Assembly: GCA_964555645.1 (NCBI GenBank)
Contig: CAZKTA010000001.1
Coordinates: 124,001-188,000 of the forward strand
Length of the DNA: 64,000 nucleotides
Origin: DTLC01 sp964555645
Lineage (GTDB): Bacteria > Verrucomicrobiota > Verrucomicrobiia > Limisphaerales > DTLC01
Reading direction: 5' to 3'
Shown here: positions 51,917 through 60,702 of the stretch, piece by piece
Layout: each line of letters begins with the position of its first letter
Numbering within the stretch: position 1 is the stretch's first letter
Notes under the pieces: generated by a model
Databases searched by the model: none
Told to the model about the DNA's origin: nothing
The model's input: only the letters and a program-made list of their open reading frames with translations
Translations under genes and position numbers: made by a program

Positions 51917-52822
51917 ATGCAAAGTGGTGTTGTGTTTAATATTCAGCGGTACTCCATACAAGATGGACCCGGTATTCGGACGACAGTTTTTCTGAAGGGC
52001 TGTCCGTTACGGTGCGGCTGGTGCCATAATCCTGAGGGGCAATCGCCTGCACCGCAGTTGATGCTGGTCGAAACACGCTGCATTAGCTGTGGCGAATGCG
52101 CTGCAGTGTGCCCGCTTTGCGAAAGCACAGCCGAAAGCAAAGCGGCTGCGGTTCGGCCTGGCCAATGTAAAGTGTGTGGCAAATGTGTTGACGCTTGTCC
52201 AACCGGCGCACGACAAATCGTCGGCCGACGGATGAGCGTCCAAGAGGTGATGACTGAGCTGTTGAAAGACGAGGTGTTTTATGCTGAATCTGGTGGTGGC
52301 GTGACGTTCTCAGGTGGCGAACCGCTTGCTCAACCGGAGTTCCTGAGGGATTTGGCAAGTGCATGTCGTGCGCGCGGCATCCACACCGCAATCGACACGT
52401 GCGGCTTCGGCAATACCGATACAGTTGTCGCGCTTGGCCGGCTAGTTGATTTGGTTCTGTTCGATATCAAGCTTATGGATGATGCAGCACACAGTCGGTA
52501 CACCGGTGTGTCGAATAGCCAGATTCTGGCAAACCTGAAAGCACTTGATGCGATTCACCATAATCTTTGGTTACGGATACCGCTGATCCCGGGAATAAAT
52601 GATTCGCGTGAAAACCTTGAGGCGACAGCAAGACTGGCAAGCTCGTTGCATAATGTGCGCAGAGTCACGCTCTTGCCTTATCATAAGACCGGTGTGCAGA
52701 AATTTCGGCGCTTGGGCATGGAGTGTACCTTGGCATTGCTCGAGCCGCCCACTCAAGAACAATTGCGCGCGGCTGCAGCCGTGTTTGAATCGGCAGGGTT
52801 ACCAGTTGCGGTCGGCGCCTAA
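51917..52822 (+). CDS. Glycyl-radical enzyme activating protein (radical SAM)
   Basis: 301 residues from MQSGVVFNIQRYSIQD; a start at 51860 is possible but adds no similarity. Radical SAM CxxxCxxC is C29-C33-C36 (GCPLRCGWCH), preceded by the GPGIRTTVFLKG signature of the PflA-type activases. Two [4Fe-4S] ferredoxin clusters lie at about residues 54-70 and 90-105 (CISCGECAAVCP; CKVCGKCVDACP), the form of activases for glycerol dehydratase, choline lyase or benzylsuccinate synthase. It would make the glycyl radical on a partner enzyme using SAM; no such enzyme is adjacent in this window. Confidence 0.88.
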   Translation: MQSGVVFNIQRYSIQDGPGIRTTVFLKGCPLRCGWCHNPEGQSPAPQLMLVETRCISCGECAAVCPLCESTAESKAAAVRPGQCKVCGKCVDACPTGARQIVGRRMSVQEVMTELLKDEVFYAESGGGVTFSGGEPLAQPEFLRDLASACRARGIHTAIDTCGFGNTDTVVALGRLVDLVLFDIKLMDDAAHSRYTGVSNSQILANLKALDAIHHNLWLRIPLIPGINDSRENLEATARLASSLHNVRRVTLLPYHKTGVQKFRRLGMECTLALLEPPTQEQLRAAAAVFESAGLPVAVGA

Positions 52823-53047
52823 TGAGCAGCAGCGTAAACGATCTACAGGTGTAGTCTGGGTGTGTGGCTGCCGAACAGGTTATCTGCCAGTTTCAGGTGG
52901 ATTTGGTCCGCGCGCGCAGTTTTTTAGAGGAACGATTTCCGCCCGGCAAAGGTGTAAAAAATTTTTGCGTTCCGGGTGGGGAATAGACTTGCTTTAATTG
53001 CGGGTGGCGATTAGTTTGTGTAGAAAATTTTTGCTGCAGTTAGTTTC

Positions 53048-53614
53048 ATGACGCAGACAATTCAGGTCGGATTCGACTCGAAACTCGAGCCCGGCATCAT
53101 TTATACGCGCGTTGATGCTGTATTGAACTGGTTCAGGCAGTATTCGCTCTGGCCGATGCCGATGGGGTTGGCCTGTTGCGCGATCGAGCTGATGGGCACG
53201 GGCGCTAGTAGGTACGATATAGCACGGTTTGGTGCAGAGGTAATGCGGTTCAGTCCCAGGCAGTCGGATGTGATGATTGTAGCAGGGACCGTGACCTACA
53301 AGATGGCACTTGTGGTACGACGGCTTTATGAGCAGATGGCTGAGCCAAAATGGGTAATTGCAATGGGCGCATGCGCATCAACGGGCGGCATGTACCGCAG
53401 CTACGCAGTGTTGCAGGGCATAGACAATTTATTGCCAGTTGACTTTTACATATCGGGTTGTCCGCCGCGCCCGGAGGCGTTGCTTGAGGCGCTGATCAAG
53501 TTGCAAAACAAGGTCCGACGTGAACCTGTGCTTTCCACGCTGAAAAAGCCCGGCCCGGCTCTGCCTGTTCATACACCCCAACACACGGTGGTAACAACCC
53601 CTATGTCACAATGA
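53048..53614 (+). CDS. nuoB: NADH-quinone oxidoreductase subunit B
   Basis: 188 residues. Complex I hydrophilic-arm subunit holding cluster N2. The four cluster Cys are in GLACCAIELM, GACASTGG and SGCPPRPEAL; sequence CPPRPEALLEALIKLQ is typical. A C-terminal extension of about 25 residues is low-complexity (Pro/Thr/Val). Its stop overlaps nuoC by 4 bases. No nuoA in front of it: 225 non-coding bases separate it from the activase gene. Confidence 0.96.
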   Translation: MTQTIQVGFDSKLEPGIIYTRVDAVLNWFRQYSLWPMPMGLACCAIELMGTGASRYDIARFGAEVMRFSPRQSDVMIVAGTVTYKMALVVRRLYEQMAEPKWVIAMGACASTGGMYRSYAVLQGIDNLLPVDFYISGCPPRPEALLEALIKLQNKVRREPVLSTLKKPGPALPVHTPQHTVVTTPMSQ

Positions 53615-54210
53615 TAGCCCTTGACCTGGCAAAACGATTACGCGCACAGTTTGCGGCGGTGTTGGACGAGCCGACCGAGTTCCGGGGTGAAACCACAGTT
53701 ACGCTTACCGACGCAGACAAAATCGTCGAGATATGCAGTTTTGCAAAAAAAGAACTCGGGTTCGATTTGTTACTTGACATAACGAGCATCGATAATTACG
53801 GGGTGGAACTGCGTTGGACCGTGGTGTATTTGTTATACAGCCTGAAACACAACTGTCATCTGCGCATCAGGACGAGCATGCCCGAGGCAAAGCCCGAGCT
53901 CCCGAGCGTGACCGGCGTATGGTCCGGCGCGGATTGGCACGAACGCGAGGTGTACGACATGATGGGCATAAGGTTCGTTGGTCATCCGGACCTGCGCAGG
54001 ATTTTGATGTGGGACGGCTATCCATACTTTCCGTTGCGGAAAGATTTTCCTCTCGCTGGCCGGTCTAGCGAGGTCCCTGGTGTGGCGTTCAGTCGGCCTG
54101 TGCCAATTGAAGGCGGGCCGTTTGTGACTGTGCCAGGGGACAAAAACGCAATTGAACGTGAACCGCGGGTGCGTAACCCGCAAAACCAAACAGGAGTATC
54201 AGAACAATGA
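53611..54210 (+). CDS. nuoC: NADH-quinone oxidoreductase subunit C
   Basis: 199 residues. Peripheral-arm subunit of complex I, separate from nuoD rather than fused. Motifs: WHEREVYDMMGIRFVGHPDL and RRILMWDGYPYFPLRKDFPL, the standard 30-kDa subunit signature. Starts in an ATGA overlap with nuoB and ends in an ATGA overlap with the next small gene. Confidence 0.95.
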   Translation: MIALDLAKRLRAQFAAVLDEPTEFRGETTVTLTDADKIVEICSFAKKELGFDLLLDITSIDNYGVELRWTVVYLLYSLKHNCHLRIRTSMPEAKPELPSVTGVWSGADWHEREVYDMMGIRFVGHPDLRRILMWDGYPYFPLRKDFPLAGRSSEVPGVAFSRPVPIEGGPFVTVPGDKNAIEREPRVRNPQNQTGVSEQ

Positions 54211-54551
54211 CAAAAGCAACATCACCTGCAGAAGTTGGCCGCAAACTTGCGGAAATGTTCGCAAAAAACGGCTGCTTGCGTGCGCCGGATCTGAAAAGGC
54301 GCAAGAGCGAAGGTGGCGAGTACCATGCCGGGTATGAAATCCGGTTGGTCGCCGAGGATAGACAAGCACTCAAAGAACTGCGCTCGATGCTGGCCGGCGT
54401 GAAGCTAAAGCCGGGGCGCGAGTTCAAGAAAGGCAAACGCGTTGTACTGCCGATCTACGGCAAGGAACAAGTCGTGCAGTTCACAAAACTGATCAAGCCG
54501 TATCTCCCACGGCCTGTGGCAGCTCGCAAGCTGAAGAAATGCCCAGCCTGA
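54207..54551 (+). CDS. Unknown 114-residue protein between nuoC and nuoD
   Basis: I do not recognise this gene. 114 residues, very basic (many Lys/Arg), no signal peptide or membrane helix. The centre reads GYEIRLVAEDRQALKELRSM then VLPIYGKEQVVQFTKLIKP, a pattern faintly like half of a LAGLIDADG-type fold, but without the LAGLIDADG sequence. It is clearly translated with nuo: it overlaps nuoC by 4 bases and nuoD by 13. It may be a lineage-specific accessory or assembly protein of complex I; equally it may be an insertion. Confidence 0.7.
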   Translation: MTKATSPAEVGRKLAEMFAKNGCLRAPDLKRRKSEGGEYHAGYEIRLVAEDRQALKELRSMLAGVKLKPGREFKKGKRVVLPIYGKEQVVQFTKLIKPYLPRPVAARKLKKCPA

Positions 54552-55831
54552 GGGTACTACGGTCCGAGGAGGCCGCCGCACCGGCTGCTCCGGGCGCGCG
54601 GCCGCCCCGACCAATCGCTGACCAGACAGAAGAGACTCCGGGCGAGACGATGGTCCTGAACATGGGCCCGTCGCATCCCTCGACGCACGGGGTATTGCGC
54701 ATTGTATTGGAGCTTGATGGCGAGCGCATTGTCAAGGCCACCCCACATATCGGTTATCTTCATCGAGGCGATGAAAAGATAGCCGAGAACATGACATGGA
54801 CACAGTTCATTCCGTACACGGACAGGCTTGATTATCTTGCACCACTTGCGAATAACGTTGCCTACGCGCTTGCGGTGGAAAAACTGCTGGGTATCCATGA
54901 CAAACTGCCACCGCGGTGCCAATACATCCGCGTGATCTGCGCTGAGCTGGCGCGCATTTCATCGCATCTGCTTGGCATCGGGTGTTACGCGATGGACCTG
55001 GGCGCAATGACAGTGTTCCTGATCACGTTTACCGAGCGCGAGAAGATTTACAACCTGTGCGAGACTTTGACCGGCGCGCGGTTTACCACAGCATACACAC
55101 GCATTGGCGGTGTGGCACGCGACACACCGCCCGGCTGGTGTGACGCAGTGCGCAAGTTCCTAAACGAGGTCGTGATCACAATTGCTGAAGTTGACACGTT
55201 GCTAGCGCGAAACCGGATTTTCGTGGAGCGAACGCGTGAAATCGGTGTCATACCTAAGGATGTAGCGATTGATTATGGATTGACGGGGCCGAATTTGCGC
55301 GGCAGCGGTGTCGAGTACGACCTGCGCAAGGCGCATCCGTACCTGTGTTACAAAGAACTCGAGTTCGACGTTCCGGTGGGCACGGTAGGCGATTGTTACG
55401 ACCGGTATCTGGTGCGCATGGAAGAGATGCGTCAGAGCGTCAGGATAATTCACCAATGCCTGGACAAGATACCAGGTGGCTTCGATAACAAGTCAAAAGA
55501 ACCAGTGTGCATTGACGACGGCAAAGTAACGTTGCCGCCCAAGCACAAGGTGCTTACCGACATGGAAGAGTTAATACACCAGTTCATGCTTGTGACGCAG
55601 GGTGTGAATTGTCCGGCTGGTGAGGTGTATTTCGGGCATGAAAACCCTAAGGGCGAGCTTGGCTTTTACATTGTCAGCCGCGGCGGGGGTGTGCCTTACC
55701 GGCTGAAGATTCGCTCGCCGTCGTTTTGCAATCTGAGTATTTTGCCGTGGCTCATGCCCGGTCATTTGCTGAGCGACACCACCGCGATACTTGGCTCACT
55801 TGACTTTGTAATGGGAGAGTGCGACCGATGA
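54539..55831 (+). CDS. nuoD: NADH-quinone oxidoreductase subunit D
   Basis: 430 residues. Quinone-site 49-kDa subunit. After an N-terminal Ala/Pro-rich stretch (about residues 1-35) comes NMGPSHPSTHGVLRI, GYLHRGDEKIAE, and the C-terminal LSDTTAILGSLDFVMGECDR, all standard. The N-terminus may be overlong: the family core begins at about residue 38 (MVLNMGPSHP, position 54650), but translation coupling to the upstream gene supports the longer start. Overlaps the next gene by ATGA. Confidence 0.95.
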   Translation: MPSLRVLRSEEAAAPAAPGARPPRPIADQTEETPGETMVLNMGPSHPSTHGVLRIVLELDGERIVKATPHIGYLHRGDEKIAENMTWTQFIPYTDRLDYLAPLANNVAYALAVEKLLGIHDKLPPRCQYIRVICAELARISSHLLGIGCYAMDLGAMTVFLITFTEREKIYNLCETLTGARFTTAYTRIGGVARDTPPGWCDAVRKFLNEVVITIAEVDTLLARNRIFVERTREIGVIPKDVAIDYGLTGPNLRGSGVEYDLRKAHPYLCYKELEFDVPVGTVGDCYDRYLVRMEEMRQSVRIIHQCLDKIPGGFDNKSKEPVCIDDGKVTLPPKHKVLTDMEELIHQFMLVTQGVNCPAGEVYFGHENPKGELGFYIVSRGGGVPYRLKIRSPSFCNLSILPWLMPGHLLSDTTAILGSLDFVMGECDR

Positions 55832-56070
55832 ACAGGTTGCATAAAATGACGCCAACTGAACGTGTACGCGCCGAGCAATATGTGAAAGCTTGGCAACGTG
55901 CAGCTCCGGAACTGGAACGGATGCGTCGTGAGGCGATCCGATGTGCAGATACGGCGCTGGCAATTGAAGCTTTAGACGATGCGTTCGAGAGTGCAGTTAA
56001 AATGTTTTCTCCCAGACCAGTATCAGGCTTGGTTGAGCAACAACGCCTGTTCCAGCGTCTTAGGCGATGA
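55828..56070 (+). CDS. Small 80-residue protein, probable partner of the nucleotidyltransferase
   Basis: 80 residues, start in an ATGA overlap with nuoD. Highly charged and predicted mostly helical (ERVRAEQYVKAWQRAAPELE, RMRREAIRCADTALAIEALD). I do not recognise a family. Its 4-base overlap with the following nucleotidyltransferase gene and its small size suggest an antitoxin or accessory partner, as in AbiEi/AbiEii or DUF-type nucleotidyltransferase pairs. Inference from gene order only. Confidence 0.6.
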   Translation: MNRLHKMTPTERVRAEQYVKAWQRAAPELERMRREAIRCADTALAIEALDDAFESAVKMFSPRPVSGLVEQQRLFQRLRR

Positions 56071-56633
56071 GGCGTCTGTTCAGTTTGGCTGTGGAACTGC
56101 AATCTCTGCTCGATTCGAGCTTGTGGAGGAATTGCTTGATTGGCGGGTTGGCACTTCAAAGGTGGGGCGAACCGCGTCTGACAATTGACGTAGACATCAC
56201 GGTGTTGACCGGTCTTGGTAGTGAAGAAGCAGTGGTAGATTTTTTACTATCCAAGTACAGCGCGCGGCGGCGTGACGCGCGCGATTTTGCATTGCGGAAC
56301 CGCGTGCTGTTGCTTAAATCAGCCGACGGAATCGGCATAGATGTTGCCCTGGGCGCGCTCCCTTTTGAAGAACGGATGTTGCAGCGCGCAACAGTTTTTG
56401 CATTTTTACCAAGCTGCTTGCTACGGACATGCTCCGCTGAAGACCTGATTGTTATGAAGGCATTCGCGGGGCGGGAGCAGGACTGGATTGATTTAAGGGG
56501 TGTCATCGTCCGGCAACAAAAGTTGGACTGGGAATTGATCTATTCTGAACTTGAGCCGTTGTGCGAAGTAAAAGAGACACCGGAAACTTTAATACGCCTG
56601 CGAAAATTGCAGACAGAATTAACTTGGCAATGA
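56067..56633 (+). CDS. Nucleotidyltransferase, AbiEii/DUF6036-type toxin-like
   Basis: 188 residues. The nucleotidyltransferase signature is seen: GG at residues 26-27 (LIGGLALQRWG), then LTIDVDIT with the two metal-binding aspartates D41 and D43, then further hydrophobic strands and KAFAGREQDWIDLRGVIVRQ, the C-terminal pattern typical of AbiEii/DUF6036 proteins. Such enzymes transfer nucleotides or phosphate to tRNA or proteins in toxin-antitoxin pairs. The gene is inside the nuo operon, coupled to both neighbours by ATGA overlaps, so it must be transcribed with complex I genes. Confidence 0.75.
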   Translation: MRRLFSLAVELQSLLDSSLWRNCLIGGLALQRWGEPRLTIDVDITVLTGLGSEEAVVDFLLSKYSARRRDARDFALRNRVLLLKSADGIGIDVALGALPFEERMLQRATVFAFLPSCLLRTCSAEDLIVMKAFAGREQDWIDLRGVIVRQQKLDWELIYSELEPLCEVKETPETLIRLRKLQTELTWQ

Positions 56634-57115
56634 GCTTTGCCGTTCCAGCCAGCTTAGAAATCAAAATAGACGAGGTGATTTCGCATTACCCCGTTAAACG
56701 CAGCGCGGTGCTAATGGTGCTGCACGCCCTGCAGGAGCATTTTGGCTCGATTTCGCAGGAGGCGGTCGAGTGGACAGCCAAAAAGCTCGGGCTGCGCCCG
56801 ATTAATGTTTATGAACTGGTGACGTTTTACCCGATGTTCCGGCAGCAGCCCGCTGGTAAATACCAGATAAAAATTTGCCGCACGCTCAGTTGTGCACTTG
56901 CCGGCTCGCACGAGTTGCACAGACAGTTTTGTGAGCGGCTGGGGCTTGACCCCAAAAAACACGGACCTCAAACGACCAAGGACGGTAAGTTCACGGTCGA
57001 ATTTGTCGAGTGCTTGGCTAGTTGCCACACCGCACCGGTGATGATGGTGAACGACGAGCTGCACGAATGCGTCACGCTTGCAAAGGCCAATGACGTGCTG
57101 GAGCGATGCAGGTAA
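56630..57115 (+). CDS. nuoE: NADH-quinone oxidoreductase subunit E
   Basis: 161 residues, start MSFAVPASLEIKIDEVIS in an ATGA overlap with the nucleotidyltransferase gene. 24-kDa subunit carrying [2Fe-2S] cluster N1a; the Cys ligands are in CRTLSCALAG and ECLASCHTAP. NVYELVTFYPMFRQQPAGKY is typical. Followed by the antisense tRNA-Gln before nuoF. Confidence 0.95.
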   Translation: MSFAVPASLEIKIDEVISHYPVKRSAVLMVLHALQEHFGSISQEAVEWTAKKLGLRPINVYELVTFYPMFRQQPAGKYQIKICRTLSCALAGSHELHRQFCERLGLDPKKHGPQTTKDGKFTVEFVECLASCHTAPVMMVNDELHECVTLAKANDVLERCR

Positions 57116-57138
57116 GAATGAAAATCGAAAATGTAAAC

Positions 57139-57212
57139 TGGCTGCCCGACCTGGATTCGAACCAGGACAAACAGATCCAGAGTCTGCTGTGCTACCGTTA
57201 CACCATCGGGCA
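57139..57212 (-). tRNA. tRNA-Gln (anticodon CTG), antisense inside the nuo operon
   Basis: Read on the minus strand: acceptor TGCCCGA pairs with TCGGGCA, discriminator G and encoded CCA (plus TGG at 57139-57141). Anticodon stem GCAGA/TCTGT encloses CTCTGGA, giving CTG. It sits in the 179-base nuoE-nuoF spacer, opposite in direction to the operon. Confidence 0.92.
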
Positions 57213-57294
57213 AGCCAACGCGCTGCATACTCTAAACGCTTTTGCAGGCCGGTCAAGCCGCCAAACCCGTATATTCATAAATCGCAAATTGTAA

Positions 57295-58722
57295 ATGCTT
57301 ACTGAATATCGCCTTATCCTCAAGCATGCTGACCGGCCGGGGTACACGCCCGACATCGAGTGTTATCTGCGGCACGGTGGGTACGAGGTGCTGCGTAAGG
57401 CGCTGGCGCTCAAGCCAAAACAGTTGCCCGATGGCACAGTACAATCGCCCCAGGAACAGCTCAGAGACGAAGTTATGCGTTCAGGCCTGCGCGGGCGCGG
57501 CGGCGCAGGGTTCTCGTGCGGGTTAAAATGGTCACTGGTCGACCGCAAGAGCGGCAAACCGATTTACCTCATTTGCAACGCAGACGAGTCCGAGCCGGGC
57601 ACATTCAAAGACCGCCAAATCATTCACAAAGACCCGCACCAACTGCTCGAAGGCATCATTATCGCCTGTTACGCAAACGACGTGCATCTGGCGTTTATTT
57701 ACATTCGCGGTGAGTTTGTCGAGGGGGCAAGAATACTTAACCGGGCAATAGCTGAGGCCAGGGAAAAGGGTTTTCTCGGCAGAAACATTCTCGGCACGGG
57801 GTATGATCTCGAAATCTTCGTGCATCGTGGTGCCGGCGCGTACATTTGCGGCGAGGAAACTGGGCTGATCGAGTCGCTCGAGGGCAAGCGACCGTACCCG
57901 CGGATCAAGCCACCGTATTACCCGGCTGTGCTTGGGCTTTACCAGTGCCCGACCATAGTCAACAACGTAGAGACGTTATGTGCTATCAAACACGTCGTGG
58001 CGATGGGCGGGGCCGAGTACGCAAAGTTGGGTACGCCCAACAACACCGGTACACGAATTGTAAGCCTGAGCGGGCACGTCAAACGGCCCGGGTACTACGA
58101 GGTCGAGGTCGGCAAGGTCACAATGGGCGAGTTGATATTTGACCCGGCCTTTGGGGGCGGACTGCGCGATGGGCGTGTTCTAAAAGCAATTATACCTGGT
58201 GGCGTCTCAGCAAAAGTGTTTAAGGCCGGTGAGCGTGTCAAAATCTCTAAGCGGACCCCGGACGGTAAGGAGGTGGTTGCGGAACTTGACGTGCTGGACT
58301 TACCTTATGACTTTGACAGTGTGGCTGCGGCCGGGAGCATGTCTGGCTCGGGCGCTATCATTGCGCTTGACGATTCAGCCGACATGGTCGAGGTGTTGAC
58401 CAACATATGCGAGTTTTTCGCGCATGAAAGCTGCGGCCAGTGCACCCCGTGCCGTGAAGGCGCGCTTTGGATGTGCAAAATTCTGCGCCGGCTCGCCAGT
58501 GGCCAGGGCAGGCGAATTGATGCCGACGAACTGTTGCGGATCGCTGACAACATCGCTGGTGGCCGAACAGTTTGTGCTTTTGGGGATGCGTGTGCGTGGC
58601 CCGTGCTGAGCATTGTCAGCAAGTTCAAAGACGAGTTTATTGCCAGGGCTGCAGCAGCTAATGAACACGCGCAAAAAAACACTGCACAGAGTGCGAAAGC
58701 CGAGCAAGTGGCTAGCTTATGA
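57295..58722 (+). CDS. nuoF: NADH-quinone oxidoreductase subunit F
   Basis: 475 residues, the NADH/FMN-binding subunit. FMN/NADH site: RGRGGAGFSCGLKW (about residues 64-77), CNADESEPGTFKDR, and GAGAYICGEETGLIESLEG. The [4Fe-4S] N3 site is ESCGQCTPCREG near residue 380 with a fourth Cys in FGDACAW. The C-terminal 40 residues are a short extension. It is the first nuo gene after the tRNA. Confidence 0.96.
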   Translation: MLTEYRLILKHADRPGYTPDIECYLRHGGYEVLRKALALKPKQLPDGTVQSPQEQLRDEVMRSGLRGRGGAGFSCGLKWSLVDRKSGKPIYLICNADESEPGTFKDRQIIHKDPHQLLEGIIIACYANDVHLAFIYIRGEFVEGARILNRAIAEAREKGFLGRNILGTGYDLEIFVHRGAGAYICGEETGLIESLEGKRPYPRIKPPYYPAVLGLYQCPTIVNNVETLCAIKHVVAMGGAEYAKLGTPNNTGTRIVSLSGHVKRPGYYEVEVGKVTMGELIFDPAFGGGLRDGRVLKAIIPGGVSAKVFKAGERVKISKRTPDGKEVVAELDVLDLPYDFDSVAAAGSMSGSGAIIALDDSADMVEVLTNICEFFAHESCGQCTPCREGALWMCKILRRLASGQGRRIDADELLRIADNIAGGRTVCAFGDACAWPVLSIVSKFKDEFIARAAAANEHAQKNTAQSAKAEQVASL

Positions 58723-58876
58723 ACTGCATAGATGCAAAGCCACAAAGCGTTTTCAGGATTCGCGCTGGGGAAGGACAAAAACGGCCGTGTCGTGAGTGAG
58801 TTTGTTAATTTTTTGTGCCTGTGCGTTTACGTGGTAGTCTGCAAAATTTAGACATTAATGCGCTTTAAGAGAAACA

Positions 58877-60535
58877 ATGTCCGGGTCAGCGCAAATTGAG
58901 AAAATCACAGTGAAGGTGGACGGGCGCGAGATCAAAGTGCCCCGGCTTATGCCGGATTGGCAGGGCAAACTTGTGCCCACAACCATGCTTCAGGCATGCG
59001 AGACCGCAGGCGTGACCGTGCCGCATTACTGTTATCACCCGAAGCTGCCTGTGGCGGGGAACTGCCGCATGTGCCTGGTTGAGTTCGGCACACCGGCACT
59101 CGGGCCGGATCGCAAGCCGATTCTGAATCCTGATGGTTCACCGAAAATTGTGAAATCACCGCGGCCGGTTATTGCTTGTTCTACCCCAATCTCGCCCGGG
59201 ATGGAGATTTACACCAATACACCCACCGTCAAGGCAATGCGCCAAGGTGTGCTGGAGTTTTTGCTTATCAATCATCCACTTGATTGCCCGATCTGCGACC
59301 AGGCTGGGGAATGCAAGCTCCAGGAATATTCGGTTGATTATGGTGCGCCGGCCAGCAGGTTCGGCGAGACTAAGGTGCATAAGGCCAAAGCGGTTCAGAT
59401 CGGCCCGAGGATTGTGTTTGATGCCGAACGCTGCATATTGTGCACGCGCTGCATACGGTTCACACGCGACATCGTTGGCGACGACGCGCTGGGTATCATT
59501 AACCGTGGCAGTTACAACGCTATCACGACTTACCCGGGGACAGTCTTCGACAACAATTACTCGCTAAACACGGTTGACCTGTGCCCGGTGGGTGCACTGA
59601 CTTCAAAAGATTTCCGGTTCCGGATGCGAGTGTGGTTCCTTAAAGAAACGCCGAGCATCTGCACCAGTTGTGCAACCGGCTGCAACATCACCATTTGGTC
59701 ACGCCAAAACAATATTTACCGTTACACACCGCGCCAAAATGACGCTGTCAATGGGCCGTGGATGTGCGATTTCGGTCGGCTGAACTACAGGTGGATCGGG
59801 CGCGACGACAGGCTCAAGGATGTCATTGTCCGTGGTCAAAAAACCACGTGGACAGCCGCGCTGAACGAGATCGCCGACCGGCTGAAAAATGCCGCGCCTG
59901 GCACCATAGCAATAATCGCCTCGGCACGTCAGACAAACGAAGAGCTGTGGCTGTTAAGCAAGCTGAAAGCTAAGCTGGGGGCACTTAGTGATTCGATCCC
60001 GCGCCGAGGTGAAGCGGACAAACTGCTTGTCAATGCCGATAAAAATCCGAACTCGAACGGCGCGCGGCTCACGGGTATTGCTGGGACTGACCTGGGGGTT
60101 AATCTCGGCGCTATTGCGGCCGGCATAGCTAACGGGAAAATCAAAACGCTTATTGTTTTTGGCGAAGAGGTGACCAAACATGGGCTTGGGCCAGAGCTGC
60201 TCGCCAAACTTGAGACGCTTATAGTAAGCGATATTCTGCCTAACGAAACAACGCGCCGCGCCCATTACTTGTTGCCTGGCTGCGCGCATGCGGAGAAGCA
60301 CGGCTCGTTCACGAACGCGGCCGGGCACGTACAGCGGTTCATGAAGGCAATCGAGCCCCCTGGCGATGCGCGACCGGAATGGGAATTCCTACATGAGCTG
60401 GTTAACGACGTCGTCGGTGGTAACGGCGCATGCACAATAGAGCGCCTGTTCAACGAAATGGCCAGAGCCGTACCTGCATTTGACAGATTGACTTGGACGA
60501 CGCTAGGCGAGGACGGTGTGCAGGTGAGATTGTAG
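58877..60535 (+). CDS. nuoG: NADH-quinone oxidoreductase subunit G, compact form
   Basis: 552 residues, much shorter than E. coli NuoG (908) because the molybdopterin-like C-terminal domain is reduced. N-terminal [2Fe-2S] (CETAGVTVPHYCYHPKLPVA, then CRMC), His-Cys3 cluster (HPLDCPICDQAGEC), two [4Fe-4S] clusters CILCTRCIRF and DLCPVGAL, then SICTSCATGCNI with a further cluster pattern. The remaining 250 residues keep a molybdopterin-oxidoreductase-like core. The operon gap before it (154 bases) has no gene. Confidence 0.93.
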   Translation: MSGSAQIEKITVKVDGREIKVPRLMPDWQGKLVPTTMLQACETAGVTVPHYCYHPKLPVAGNCRMCLVEFGTPALGPDRKPILNPDGSPKIVKSPRPVIACSTPISPGMEIYTNTPTVKAMRQGVLEFLLINHPLDCPICDQAGECKLQEYSVDYGAPASRFGETKVHKAKAVQIGPRIVFDAERCILCTRCIRFTRDIVGDDALGIINRGSYNAITTYPGTVFDNNYSLNTVDLCPVGALTSKDFRFRMRVWFLKETPSICTSCATGCNITIWSRQNNIYRYTPRQNDAVNGPWMCDFGRLNYRWIGRDDRLKDVIVRGQKTTWTAALNEIADRLKNAAPGTIAIIASARQTNEELWLLSKLKAKLGALSDSIPRRGEADKLLVNADKNPNSNGARLTGIAGTDLGVNLGAIAAGIANGKIKTLIVFGEEVTKHGLGPELLAKLETLIVSDILPNETTRRAHYLLPGCAHAEKHGSFTNAAGHVQRFMKAIEPPGDARPEWEFLHELVNDVVGGNGACTIERLFNEMARAVPAFDRLTWTTLGEDGVQVRL

Positions 60536-60702
60536 CTCCTGGCGAGAGGCAAAGAAACAGAGCCCGGAAAAGAATCAATGTGCACAAAACTGATTTGGGA
60601 AACTTTGGCGGAAAAAAAAGATTTTCTGCCAATAGCCGAAATGCACAAGCTGTTGGGGCGCCTTAACCTTGTGCACCTGCGCGTTTTTGTGGTGAAAATG
60701 GC

